Shown here piece after piece: positions 7,327-15,011 of a stretch of DNA of 37,469 nt; positions within the stretch are counted from its first letter, which is position 1, and each line of letters begins with the position of its first letter. The position numbers and the translations under genes are program-made. The stretch is taken from positions 1 through 37,469 of the forward strand of contig CALJZN010000036.1 in the NCBI GenBank assembly GCA_937983405.1, written 5' to 3'. Source of the stretch: an uncultured Paracoccaceae bacterium. Its GTDB lineage: Bacteria > Pseudomonadota > Alphaproteobacteria > Rhodobacterales > Rhodobacteraceae. The notes under the pieces were generated by a model, which was not told the origin of the DNA, made no database searches, and saw only the letters and a program-made list of their open reading frames with translations.

Positions 7327-8352
7327 TCATCCCACAAGCCGCGTCGCCACAAGCACGAACAGCGCTAGAAACCCGGTCTCGGCCAGAAGCAGCACCATGG
7401 CCGGAGCGCCGACCTGCAACAGGCGGGCGACCGAGGTCTTCATGCCGACCGCCGCGATGGCGGTGACCAGGGCCCAGCGCGAGGTCTCGGCGGCCGCAAC
7501 CGCCACGGGCAGCGGGATCAGCCCGAAGGAGTTGAGCGCGGCCAGCACGAGAAAGCCTGCGACGAAGCCGGGCACCAGCGGCGGGCGGCCCGCGCCATGG
7601 GGCGCGCCCGCGTCCGCATCCGCCGCCCGAGCCCGCAGGATCAGCGCCGCCGCCAGCACCACCGGCGCAAGCAGCGTGACGCGGATGAGCTTGACCAGCG
7701 TCGCGGTTTCGCCCGCCTCGGGCGACACCGAAAACCCCGCCCCGACCACCTGCGCGACATCGTGGATCGTCGCGCCGAGGAAGATGCCGGTCGCCCGCCC
7801 GTCGAACCCCAGCGCCGCGGTCAGGATGGGGTAGACGATCATCGCCGCGGTGGACAGCACCGTCACCCCCACGACCGTGAACACGAGATCCTGCTCGCGC
7901 CGCGGATCGCGCGGCAGGATGGCGGCGATGGCCATGGCGGCCGAGGCGCCGCAGATCGCCACCGATCCGGCGGTGAGAAAGCCAAAGCGCAGGCCCCGCC
8001 CGACGAAGCGCGAGGCGAACAGGCCGAAGCCGATGGTCAGCCCCACGCCGAGGACCACCAGCGCCACCGCCGTGGCGCCGAGGTCCGCCAGCAGCTCGGC
8101 GCTGATCCGCACGCCCAGCAGCGCCACGCCCAGCCGCAGCAGGTCGCGGGCCGCCCAGTCGATGCCGGCCACCGTCCGCCCCTCTTCGGCCATCACGTTC
8201 AGCGCGATGCCGAGCAGGATCGCCATCAGCATGGCCGGGGCGCCGTAGTGTTCGGACAGGAAGGTGGCCGTCACCGAGACCAGCGCGGCGACGGCCAGGC
8301 CCGGAAAACGCGCCGCCCAGCGCTGGCGCAAGGCGGCAAGAAGGGCAGGCAT
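7327..8352 (-). CDS. YeiH/UPF0324-family putative sulfate/sulfite exporter
   Basis: This 341-residue inner-membrane protein has about ten hydrophobic helices and the family landmarks: an LGIALNVMAEE-like first repeat, GVALLGVRIS, SVAICGASAAMA, and GATIHDVAQVVGAGFS. The family (COG2855, putative sulfate exporter) includes proteins encoded beside sulfonate-degradation genes, such as SuyZ of Paracoccus. They are thought to remove the sulfite or sulfate released from carbon-sulfur bond cleavage. Its place as last gene of the monooxygenase/TRAP operon, about 50 bases after dctP, fits that job. ATG 8352 was chosen; a TTG at 8370 in the same frame is an alternative. A strong hairpin lies just before it. 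Confidence 0.85.
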   Translation of the reverse strand: MPALLAALRQRWAARFPGLAVAALVSVTATFLSEHYGAPAMLMAILLGIALNVMAEEGRTVAGIDWAARDLLRLGVALLGVRISAELLADLGATAVALVVLGVGLTIGFGLFASRFVGRGLRFGFLTAGSVAICGASAAMAIAAILPRDPRREQDLVFTVVGVTVLSTAAMIVYPILTAALGFDGRATGIFLGATIHDVAQVVGAGFSVSPEAGETATLVKLIRVTLLAPVVLAAALILRARAADADAGAPHGAGRPPLVPGFVAGFLVLAALNSFGLIPLPVAVAAAETSRWALVTAIAAVGMKTSVARLLQVGAPAMVLLLAETGFLALFVLVATRLVG

Positions 8353-8373
8353 CGGGGGCGTCTCCGGCAAGCG

Positions 8374-8399
8374 GGCAGGGCGCGCGGGCGCGCCCTGCC
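8374..8399 (-). terminator. Strong GC hairpin between dctP and exporter gene (possible attenuator)
   Basis: An 11-base perfect inverted repeat, GGCAGGGCGCG and CGCGCCCTGCC, surrounds a four-base loop. It sits in the short gap after the dctP stop and just before the start of the exporter gene. There is no T-run, so it may act as a partial terminator or RNA-stabilising 3' structure that sets a lower level for the exporter. Confidence 0.4.
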
Positions 8400-8404
8400 T
8401 GGGC

Positions 8405-9463
8405 TCAGTTCAGATCGGCCGCGCGGGCGGCGCCGATCTCGGCCTCGGCCACCGCGACCGCCTGCAACAGGGCGTCGAACACCTCGGGCCCGCCGCGGAC
8501 GTTCGTCTTGAACCACTCGAACACCGGCGCCGCCGCGGCCTGGAAGGCGGCCTTCTCCTCGGGCGAGGGGACATAGATGTTGCCCCCCGCGGCAAGGAAG
8601 GCCTCGTACGCCGCGATCGACTTGCGCTTGGGCGAGGCGAAGGTCGCCTGCTGCAGCGCCGCGAAGCCGTCGATCACGACCAGGCGCAGATCCTCGGGCA
8701 GGGCGAGGAAGTTCTGGTTCGACATCCACCAGAAGGCGCCCATGTAGCTGTGGCCGTCGAGCGTGATGTATTTCAGCCCGGCGTCGGGGAAGCGCATGTT
8801 CATGATGTCGGTGATGCCGTTCGCGGTGCCCTCGACGATCCCGGTCTGGAGCGAGGTGAAGAGCTCGGGCCACGGAATGGGCGTGGGCGCCGCTCCCAGC
8901 GCGCGCGCCAGCACCTGCGGCAGCTCGGCCGGCACCGTGCGCAGCTTGAGCCCCGCCAGATCGGCGGGCGTGCGCACCACGCGCTTGGTGTTGGCATAGT
9001 TACGCCAGCCGCCGGTGTTGCCCACCGTCATCAGCCGGATGGTGTTGTCGCTGTCCGCAAGCGCCATGCCGCGCAGCTTGCGCACGAAGTCGCCCGACAG
9101 CACATGCTCGGCGATGCGGTCGTCGCTCATCAGATAGGGCAGGTCCAGCACCTGGATGTAGGGAAACAGCCCCGCCGCCCCGCCCGAGGTCGAGATGAAG
9201 ATGTCGATCGAGCCGTCCGAGACGCCCTGCAGGCATTCCTCGCCCGTGGCGCAGAGCTGCGTGCCGATGAACAGCTCGACCGCGATGCGGCCGTTCGAGG
9301 CGTTCTCGACGTGGTTCTTGAACACGATGAGGCCGTCATAGTCCTCGTCGTCGGTGTTCGAGGTGGCGGTGGCGCGCAGCGTGAACTCCTGCGACAGCGC
9401 CGCGGTGGCGCCGCCCGCAAGCAGCGTTGCCGCCAGCAGCGCGGAGAGTGTGGTCCTGAGCAT
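8405..9463 (-). CDS. TRAP transporter substrate-binding protein (DctP type), candidate sulfosugar binder
   Basis: This 352-residue periplasmic receptor captures the substrate for the TRAP permease encoded just upstream. A Sec signal is visible (LLAATLLAGGATAALSQ, cleavage near residue 25). The DctP/SiaP-family core is clear: LAGLKLRTVPAELPQVLARA with the arginine that usually clamps a carboxylate or other acid group, then ALGAAPTPIPWPELFTSLQ and TGIVEGTANGI. ATG 9463 has a good ribosome site (GGGAGGA). The 38-base gap to dctM and shared strand place it in the monooxygenase operon. From that context the ligand is inferred to be a sulfonate, most simply sulfoquinovose or its glyceryl glycoside. 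Binding has not been shown. Confidence 0.88.
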   Translation of the reverse strand: MLRTTLSALLAATLLAGGATAALSQEFTLRATATSNTDDEDYDGLIVFKNHVENASNGRIAVELFIGTQLCATGEECLQGVSDGSIDIFISTSGGAAGLFPYIQVLDLPYLMSDDRIAEHVLSGDFVRKLRGMALADSDNTIRLMTVGNTGGWRNYANTKRVVRTPADLAGLKLRTVPAELPQVLARALGAAPTPIPWPELFTSLQTGIVEGTANGITDIMNMRFPDAGLKYITLDGHSYMGAFWWMSNQNFLALPEDLRLVVIDGFAALQQATFASPKRKSIAAYEAFLAAGGNIYVPSPEEKAAFQAAAAPVFEWFKTNVRGGPEVFDALLQAVAVAEAEIGAARAADLN

Positions 9464-9501
9464 CGGGTCCTCCCTGTTTGGCTCGGTCACCTGGGTCACG
9501 G

Positions 9502-10791
9502 TCATTCGACAAAGCCCGCAAGGCGCGGGATCGTCAGCGAGATCGCCGGGATGTAGGTGATCAGGAAGATCACCAGCACCTCGACGGCAAGAAACGGCAG
9601 GATCGCCCGGCTGATCGTCTCGACCCGCTCGCGGCTGACCGCGGCGGCAACGAACAGCACCAGCCCCATGGGCGGGGTGGCCAGCCCCACGGTCAGGTTG
9701 ACCGACATGATCATCGCGAAATGCACCGGGTTGACGCCGAGATCGACGAAGATCGGCCCGAGGATCGGCCCGAGGATGATGATGGCGGGCCCCGCATCGA
9801 GGAACATGCCGACGACGAACAGGAGCAGGTTGATGAGGAAGAGCAAAATCAGCGGGTCGCTCGACATGCCGAGGATGTAGGCCGCCAGCGTCTCGGGCGT
9901 GCGGCTGAGGCTGACCACGGTCTTGAACGCCATCGCCGCCCCCACGAGCAGCAGCACCACCGCCGAGGTCAGCCCCGCGCGCGCCAGCACCTCGGGCAGC
10001 TCGGCCGGCCGCAGCGTCCTGAGCACGAACAGCCCGATCACGACGGCATAGAGCACGGCCACCGCCGCGGCCTCGGTCGGGGTAAAGATGCCGCCCAGGA
10101 TCCCGCCCAGGATGATCACCGGCGTCATCAGCGGAAAGAACGCCTTGAGGCTGGCCTGCCCGCGCTCGGGCCAGGACTTGCGCGCCGAGGCGACGGGAAA
10201 GTCGTAGCGGTCGGCCAGGACCTTCACCATCACCATCAGGCCCAGGCCGACGAGGATGCCCGGAACGATTCCGGCCAGAAACAGCGCCGCGACCGATTCG
10301 CCCATCACATAGGCATAGATGATCATGATGCCCGAGGGCGGGATGATCGGCCCGATGACGCTCGAGGCGGCGGTGATCGCGGCGGCGAAGCGGCGGGTGT
10401 AGCCCTGCCTCTCCATCGCCGGGATCAGCATCGAGCCCAGCGCCGAGGTATCCGCCACGGCCGAGCCCGACAGCCCCGCGAACAGCATCGACGACAGCAC
10501 GTTCACATGCGCCAGCCCGCCGCGCAGATGGCCCATCATCGCCTGGGCAAATTCGACCAGCCGGAGCGTGATGCCGCCGCGGTTCATCAGCTCGCCCGCG
10601 AGCATGAAGAACGGGATCGCCATCAGCGGAAAGCTGTCCATCCCGTTGTAGACGTTGCGATACAGCAGCACGAGGTCGCGCTCTTGCCCGTTCAGCCACA
10701 AGACCAGCCCGGGCGCGGCGAGCATGCCGAAGAACACCGGCAGGCCGATCATCAGGAACAGCAGGAACAGCGGCAGGAACCACACCAGCAT
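9502..10791 (-). CDS. TRAP transporter large permease (DctM)
   Basis: The 429-residue integral membrane subunit is of normal length for DctM, with about 12-13 hydrophobic helices. It couples sodium ion influx to substrate uptake. Family landmarks are PLMAIPFFMLAGELMNRGGI near residue 50, GLSGSAVADTSALGSMLIP, SSVIGPIIPPSG and LTVGLATPPMGL. Its ATG shares one base with the dctQ stop (TGATG), so the two subunits are translationally coupled. It differs clearly from the second, much longer DctM at 22.8 kb; the two transporters are not recent duplicates. Confidence 0.92.
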   Translation of the reverse strand: MLVWFLPLFLLFLMIGLPVFFGMLAAPGLVLWLNGQERDLVLLYRNVYNGMDSFPLMAIPFFMLAGELMNRGGITLRLVEFAQAMMGHLRGGLAHVNVLSSMLFAGLSGSAVADTSALGSMLIPAMERQGYTRRFAAAITAASSVIGPIIPPSGIMIIYAYVMGESVAALFLAGIVPGILVGLGLMVMVKVLADRYDFPVASARKSWPERGQASLKAFFPLMTPVIILGGILGGIFTPTEAAAVAVLYAVVIGLFVLRTLRPAELPEVLARAGLTSAVVLLLVGAAMAFKTVVSLSRTPETLAAYILGMSSDPLILLFLINLLLFVVGMFLDAGPAIIILGPILGPIFVDLGVNPVHFAMIMSVNLTVGLATPPMGLVLFVAAAVSRERVETISRAILPFLAVEVLVIFLITYIPAISLTIPRLAGFVE

Positions 10792-11453
10792 CACTCGGCC
10801 CCCGCGATCTCGGCCCCGGCGATCGCCGGCAGCCGCTCGGCCCCGCCCAGCAGCGTGACAAGCGCGCGCAGGATGAGCTCGATGTTGACAAGGATCATCA
10901 GCATCACGCCGGCATGGATCGACAGCATCATCCACCAGCGCGGCACCTTCATCCAGGCGCCGAGGCCCGCGGCCGGCATCTCCCACCCCAGCGCGCCGGT
11001 CAGGTTCAGCGCGCAGAGCGCGCGCAGGTTCACGCGCAGGCCAAGGTCGGGCGCCCAGAGCGAGACGGTGTCGAACCGCCCGCCGATGCCGCAGACCTCG
11101 CTGGCCCCGATGCGGAAGCCCGTGAGCAGCACCACCAGCGACAGGGCCAGAAGCGCCAGCGCCAGCGCCGCGCCGGGCGCCCGCGGCAGCATGCGCACCA
11201 CCATGTCGATCGCCACGAAGCCGCCGCGGCGAAAGGCGGTGGGGGCCATCAGCCCGGTCATCCACAGCATCAGGAAGCGCGCCGCCTCGTCCGGCCAGGC
11301 CAGGGCGTTGTCCAGCACATAGCGGAAGAAGACCTGGATCAGGATGGCCACCACCATCGCCGCCACCGCGGCGATGCCCAGCGCCATGCCGGCGCGCGAC
11401 AGCGCGTCGTTCACAACCCGCAGAGGCCAGAGCGCCCCCAGCAGCACGCCCAT
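10791..11453 (-). CDS. TRAP transporter small permease (DctQ)
   Basis: The 220-residue product has four hydrophobic helices, the standard DctQ fold, with ILIQVFFRYVLDNALAWPDE and ARFLMLWMTGLMAPTAFRRG matching the conserved region after the first helix. It pairs with DctM in the membrane. The start ATG at 11453 follows a strong GGAGGAG ribosome site. A 101-base gap, containing a small CCCGGG hairpin at 11477-11493, separates it from the flavin reductase gene, so transcription probably continues but a transcript end or processing site is possible there. Confidence 0.88.
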   Translation of the reverse strand: MGVLLGALWPLRVVNDALSRAGMALGIAAVAAMVVAILIQVFFRYVLDNALAWPDEAARFLMLWMTGLMAPTAFRRGGFVAIDMVVRMLPRAPGAALALALLALSLVVLLTGFRIGASEVCGIGGRFDTVSLWAPDLGLRVNLRALCALNLTGALGWEMPAAGLGAWMKVPRWWMMLSIHAGVMLMILVNIELILRALVTLLGGAERLPAIAGAEIAGAE

Positions 11454-11554
11454 CGGCGTCTCCTCCCTGTCCTGCGCCCGGGTTCGTCCCGGGTCGGTCT
11501 CCGCGGCAGCCCGATCGCCGCCCGGTTCCGGCCGCTCCCCGCCCGGCGGCCGGG

Positions 11555-12073
11555 TCAGTCCGCCGCGAAGCCGCCGTAGCGGCCCGCGGAAAAGACCAGC
11601 GGCGCCCCCTCGGCCAGGTCGAAGCGCTCGATCAGGCCGATGATGATGACATGGTCGCCCGCGTCGTGCCGCGCCGTGGTGCGGCACTCGAACCGCGCCA
11701 GGCATCCCGGCAGCAGCGGCACGCCCGCGGCGTTGAGGGCAAAGTCCAGTCCGGCCCAGTCGTCCCCCACGCTGGCGAAGCGGCGGCAGAGGTCGGCCTG
11801 AGCGGCCCCGAGGACATGCACCGCGAAGGCCGGGGCGTCGTGGAACACCGCGAAGCGGCGCGAGGCCTTGGCGGGCGACCACAGCAGCAGGGCCGGGTCG
11901 AGCGAGACCGAGGCGAAGCTGTTGGCGGTGATCCCCATCGGCCCCGCCGGCCCCTTCGCGGTCACCAGCGTCACGCCGGTGGCGAACCGCCCGAAGGCGT
12001 TGCGCAGGGCCCGGCCCGTGTCGGCGCCCGGCACGAGGCCCGCCGCGCCTTCGCTGCTGCCGTCGGCCATCAT
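11555..12073 (-). CDS. smoA: Flavin reductase, SmoA-like (supplies FMNH2 to the monooxygenase)
   Basis: This 172-residue protein belongs to the flavin reductase (FRP/HpaC-like) domain family. It reduces FMN with NAD(P)H and passes FMNH2 to the two-component monooxygenase encoded two genes upstream. Landmarks are the N-terminal helix RNAFGRFATGVTLVT, the flavin-binding MGITANSFASVSLDPALLL, the FAVHVLG strand and GDHVIIIGLIERF near the end. The start ATG overlaps the aldo-keto reductase stop (ATGA), showing tight coupling. Its place beside an LLM monooxygenase and an AKR matches smoA of the Agrobacterium sulfoquinovose monooxygenase cluster. The symbol is given by analogy; the exact flavin and nicotinamide preference is not visible. 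Confidence 0.8.
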   Translation of the reverse strand: MMADGSSEGAAGLVPGADTGRALRNAFGRFATGVTLVTAKGPAGPMGITANSFASVSLDPALLLWSPAKASRRFAVFHDAPAFAVHVLGAAQADLCRRFASVGDDWAGLDFALNAAGVPLLPGCLARFECRTTARHDAGDHVIIIGLIERFDLAEGAPLVFSAGRYGGFAAD

Positions 12074-12963
12074 GCGACCTCCCTGCCGCGGGCGCGCTCG
12101 TACAGCTCGAACCAGGTCTCGCGGTCGATCTCGACCCTCAGCGCCTCGGCCAGCGTGGCGATCCGGTCGGGCCGGTTGGTGCCCACCACCGGCAGGATGC
12201 GCGCGGGATGCCGCAGCAGCCAGGCAAGGGCGACCGCGCTCGCCTCCACCCCCGCCTCGGCCGCGATCCGGCGCAGTGCGTCCACCAGCCCGACCGGCGC
12301 GCTGGCAAACAGCCGCCCGCCGCCCAGCGGCGACCAGGCCATGGGCGGGATCGCGCGTTCCTGCAGGAAGGCGAGATCGCCGTTCTCGAAGGGCGCGGTG
12401 GCCATCAGCCCGATCTCGATCTGGTTGGTCACCAGCGGCGCCTCCATGGCCGATTGCAGCAGGTTCCAGTCCCAGGGGCGGAAGTTCGACACGCCCACCG
12501 CCCGCACCTTGCCCGCCGCCACGAGGTCGTCCAGCGCGCGCCCCGTCTCCATGTGGTCCATCAGCGGGTCGGGCCGGTGCAGCAGCAGAAGGTCGATCTC
12601 GTCGATCCCCATCGCCTTCAGCGAGGCATGCACCGAGGCCTCGATATGCGCCGCCGAGGTGTCGTAGTGCTTCACCCGCCGCAGGGGGAACTTCTGCGAC
12701 TTCAGCATGATGTCGCACTTGGTCACGATCTCCATGCGCGCGCGCAGTCCGGGCGCGCCGCGCAGCGCGGCGCCTAGGATCGCCTCGCTCTCGTAGTCGC
12801 CGTAGATGTCGGCCTGGTCGAAACTGGTGATCCCCTGTTCAAGGCAGGCCTCGATCTTGGCCTGCACATGGGCGGAAGAGCGGTCGGGGTCGTCGCCCAG
12901 CCGCCACATCCCGTAGACAAGGCGCGACAGGCTCAGCCCCTCGGTCAGCTCGATGCGGTCCAT
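12070..12963 (-). CDS. smoB: Aldo-keto reductase, SmoB-like (6-oxo-glucose reductase candidate)
   Basis: The 297-residue TIM-barrel oxidoreductase has the full catalytic tetrad: Asp49 and Tyr54 in FDQADIYG, Lys82 in IVTKCD, and His129 in LLLLHRPDP. It also shows VGVSNFRPWDWNLLQ and MAWSPLGGG in the second half. It belongs to the YdhF-like branch, which includes SmoB. SmoB reduces 6-oxo-glucose, the aldehyde left after sulfoquinovose loses sulfite, to glucose with NADPH. The start overlaps the monooxygenase stop by one base (TGATG) and the stop overlaps the flavin reductase start, so the three enzymes are made together. Without the neighbours it could be any AKR; with them the SmoB role is the best reading. 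Confidence 0.82.
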   Translation of the reverse strand: MDRIELTEGLSLSRLVYGMWRLGDDPDRSSAHVQAKIEACLEQGITSFDQADIYGDYESEAILGAALRGAPGLRARMEIVTKCDIMLKSQKFPLRRVKHYDTSAAHIEASVHASLKAMGIDEIDLLLLHRPDPLMDHMETGRALDDLVAAGKVRAVGVSNFRPWDWNLLQSAMEAPLVTNQIEIGLMATAPFENGDLAFLQERAIPPMAWSPLGGGRLFASAPVGLVDALRRIAAEAGVEASAVALAWLLRHPARILPVVGTNRPDRIATLAEALRVEIDRETWFELYERARGREVA

Positions 12964-14120
12964 CAGCGGCGCTCCCCGACTCCCAGCGGCGTTGCCGGAG
13001 TTGTAGCAGGAACGCGGCCGTATGCATGGGGCAACGAGCAGGTTTTCAACTCGGGCAGCACGAGCCTGCCGAAATGCCGGCACTCGTCGAGATGGGGATA
13101 GCCCGAGAAGATGAAGGCGCGGATGCCCATCCGGCGGTAGGCCTCGATCTCGCTCAGCACCTGGTCGGCCGAGCCCACCAGCGCCGCCCCGCAGCCCGAG
13201 CGGGCGCGGCCGATGCCGGTCCACAGATGCGGTTCGAGATAGCCGAACTGGTCGGCGAGTTCCCGCGCCCGCGCCTGATGCGCCACGCCGAGCGAGCCCG
13301 CATCATGCGCCCGTTCGCGGATCAGGCGACCGTATTCGTCGTCGAGCTTCGAGACCAGATCCTCGGCGTAGTCCCGCGCCTCGGCCTCGGTGTCGCGCAC
13401 GATCATGTGCACGCGCAGCCCGTAGTCCAGCGTCCGGCCGTGCTCGGCCGCGCGCTCGTGGACGGCCTTCATGCGGGCGGCGAGCTGCTCCTTCGTCTCG
13501 GGCCACATCAGATAGACATCGCAGGCCCGCGCGCAGAGCTCGAGCGCCTCGGGGCTGTAGCCGCCGAAATACATCAGCGGCCCGCCGTTCTGCTGGTAGG
13601 GCCTGGCCGGGTCGGTGGAGACGCCGCGGAAGCGGTAGACCTCGCCCTCGTGGTCGATCGTCTCGCGCGTCCAGGCCTGGCGCAGGATGTCCACCACCTC
13701 CTGGCTGCGGCGGTAGCGCAAGGCCGAGTCGGCCTTTTCGCCGGGGAAGTCCGACGAGATGATGTTGATCGTCAGCCGCCCCTCGAGCATGTGGTCCAGC
13801 GTGGCGATGGTGCGCGCCAGCATGATGGGGTGCATCTCGCCGCAGCGGACGGCGGCGAGGAAGTTGATGCGCCGGGTGATCGGGGCGCAGCCGGCGACGA
13901 AGGTCAGCGTGTCCTGCCCGACCTGGTAGGACGAGGGGCAGAGGATGTTGCGAAAGCCCTGCGCCTCGGCCTCGCGCACGATGCCCGAGCAATGCGCCCA
14001 GGACGACCGCAGGGCGCCGTCCGGCACGCCGAGCCAGCGGTAGTCGTCGGAACAGAGCGCGGCGAACCACGACACCTCGGACGCGTCGAGGTCTTGGGAG
14101 GTGACGGGGACGACGGACAT
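12963..14120 (-). CDS. smoC: FMNH2-dependent sulfonate monooxygenase, SmoC/SsuD type
   Basis: This 385-residue luciferase-like monooxygenase should cleave a carbon-sulfur bond with O2 and FMNH2, giving an aldehyde and sulfite. Active-site segments known from SsuD are present: LRVHMIVRD (Arg and His), [17 protein letters not shown] (the flexible-loop Arg), and FSGYPHLDE with Tyr341 and His343. LLM features [15 protein letters not shown] and [14 protein letters not shown] are also clear. With the AKR and flavin reductase genes coupled behind it, the pattern matches sulfoquinovose monooxygenase SmoC better than a plain alkanesulfonate monooxygenase, which is normally accompanied by SsuE and SsuABC. 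ATG 14120 follows GGAGAG at six bases. It is the first gene of the operon and divergent from the GntR gene. Confidence 0.85.
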   Translation of the reverse strand: MSVVPVTSQDLDASEVSWFAALCSDDYRWLGVPDGALRSSWAHCSGIVREAEAQGFRNILCPSSYQVGQDTLTFVAGCAPITRRINFLAAVRCGEMHPIMLARTIATLDHMLEGRLTINIISSDFPGEKADSALRYRRSQEVVDILRQAWTRETIDHEGEVYRFRGVSTDPARPYQQNGGPLMYFGGYSPEALELCARACDVYLMWPETKEQLAARMKAVHERAAEHGRTLDYGLRVHMIVRDTEAEARDYAEDLVSKLDDEYGRLIRERAHDAGSLGVAHQARARELADQFGYLEPHLWTGIGRARSGCGAALVGSADQVLSEIEAYRRMGIRAFIFSGYPHLDECRHFGRLVLPELKTCSLPHAYGRVPATTPATPLGVGERR

Positions 14121-14148
14121 CGAATCTCTCCGCGGCGGCAATCGGGCC

Positions 14149-14190
14149 TTGCGTAGCACCCGCCATGATGTAGATCAATAGTGGATCAAT
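14149..14190. promoter_or_regulatory. Divergent promoter/operator region with 11-bp direct repeats
   Basis: Two copies of GATCAAT (14173-14179 and 14184-14190) start 11 bases apart, about one helical turn. On the minus strand TTGATC (14178-14173), 17 bases and TACGCA (14155-14150) could drive the monooxygenase operon. On the plus strand TTGCGT (14149-14154), 16 bases and TAGATC (14171-14176) could drive the GntR gene. The first repeat covers the minus -35 and the plus -10, so one bound regulator could control both directions. The GntR protein encoded beside it is the obvious candidate. Confidence 0.45.
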
Positions 14191-14254
14191 CAGCCGCGCC
14201 GCCGCCCGTCCGCCACCGAATCGCCCCGCCACCGCCCCGCCATCGCCCCGCGCC

Positions 14255-14959
14255 ATGCCCCAGTCCCCCGGTGCCCTGCCGCTGTACCAGCAGATCAGCG
14301 AGCTTCTGATCCGCGACATCGCCGCCGGCCGGCTGATCGACGGCGAACGGCTGCCGCCCGAGCGGGAGATGGCGGCCGCCCACGGCGTGGCCCTGGGCAC
14401 GCTGCGAAAGGCGCTGGCAGACCTGGAGGCCAAGGGGCTGCTCGACCGGGTGCAGGGATCGGGCAACTACGTCCGCGCCCGGGCCGACGTGCAGTCGGTC
14501 TATTCCATGTTCCGCCTCGAGCTGGCCGAAGGCGGCGGGCTGCCCACGGCCGAGGTGCTCTCGGTCGACCGCCTGCCCAAGCCCGACACGCTGCCGCCCT
14601 TCGGCCTGAGCCCCGAGGGGCACCGCATCCGCCGCCTGCGCCGCCTGTCGGGCACCATCGCGGCGGTCGAGGAGATCTGGCTCGACGGCAGCCATGCGCC
14701 GCGCATCGCGCCCGAGGACCTGTCGGACTCGCTCTACCTCTTCTACCGCACCCGTCTCGGCCTGCGCATCCTGCGCGCCGAGGACCGAGTGGGCGTGGCC
14801 CCGGTACCCGACTGGGCGCCGCCCGCCTTCACCCTGTCGCCCGGGGCGCCCGCGGGCCATGTGCTGCGCCTGAGCTGGGCCCAGGACGGCACCGCGGCCG
14901 AGGCCTCGCACACCTGGTTCGACCACCGCGCGGTGCGTTTCGTCGCCCGCATCCGCTAG
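14255..14959 (+). CDS. GntR-family (HutC/UTRA-type) transcriptional regulator of the sulfosugar locus
   Basis: The 234-residue regulator has an N-terminal winged helix (residues about 8-75): LPLYQQISELLIRDIAAGRL, LPPEREMAAAHGVALGTLRK as recognition helix, and GLLDRVQGSGNYVRAR as wing. The C-terminal part, with HRIRRLRRLSGTIAAVEEIW and later ILRAEDRVGVAPV, is a UTRA ligand-binding domain, which commonly senses sugars or sugar phosphates. It is transcribed divergently from the monooxygenase operon, just before the Gfo/Idh/MocA gene, so it probably controls both. No clear ribosome site precedes the ATG, which suggests weak or leaderless translation. Whether it represses or activates cannot be told from the sequence. 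Confidence 0.85.
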   Translation: MPQSPGALPLYQQISELLIRDIAAGRLIDGERLPPEREMAAAHGVALGTLRKALADLEAKGLLDRVQGSGNYVRARADVQSVYSMFRLELAEGGGLPTAEVLSVDRLPKPDTLPPFGLSPEGHRIRRLRRLSGTIAAVEEIWLDGSHAPRIAPEDLSDSLYLFYRTRLGLRILRAEDRVGVAPVPDWAPPAFTLSPGAPAGHVLRLSWAQDGTAAEASHTWFDHRAVRFVARIR

Positions 14960-15011
14960 CCCCGCGGCGCCGCCGCGCCTCACCCCCCCAGCCCCCCGAA
15001 GGACCCCGGAC

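Noticed and set aside
2751-7466. 1571-codon open frame on the plus strand
   Set aside because: It crosses several well-supported genes on both strands and has no recognisable domain; it is a frame shadow.
12963-14120. Plain alkanesulfonate monooxygenase SsuD
   Set aside because: The fold and active site fit SsuD too, but SsuE and SsuABC are absent and an aldo-keto reductase is translationally coupled, which fits SmoC better. It is kept as an alternative rather than fully excluded.
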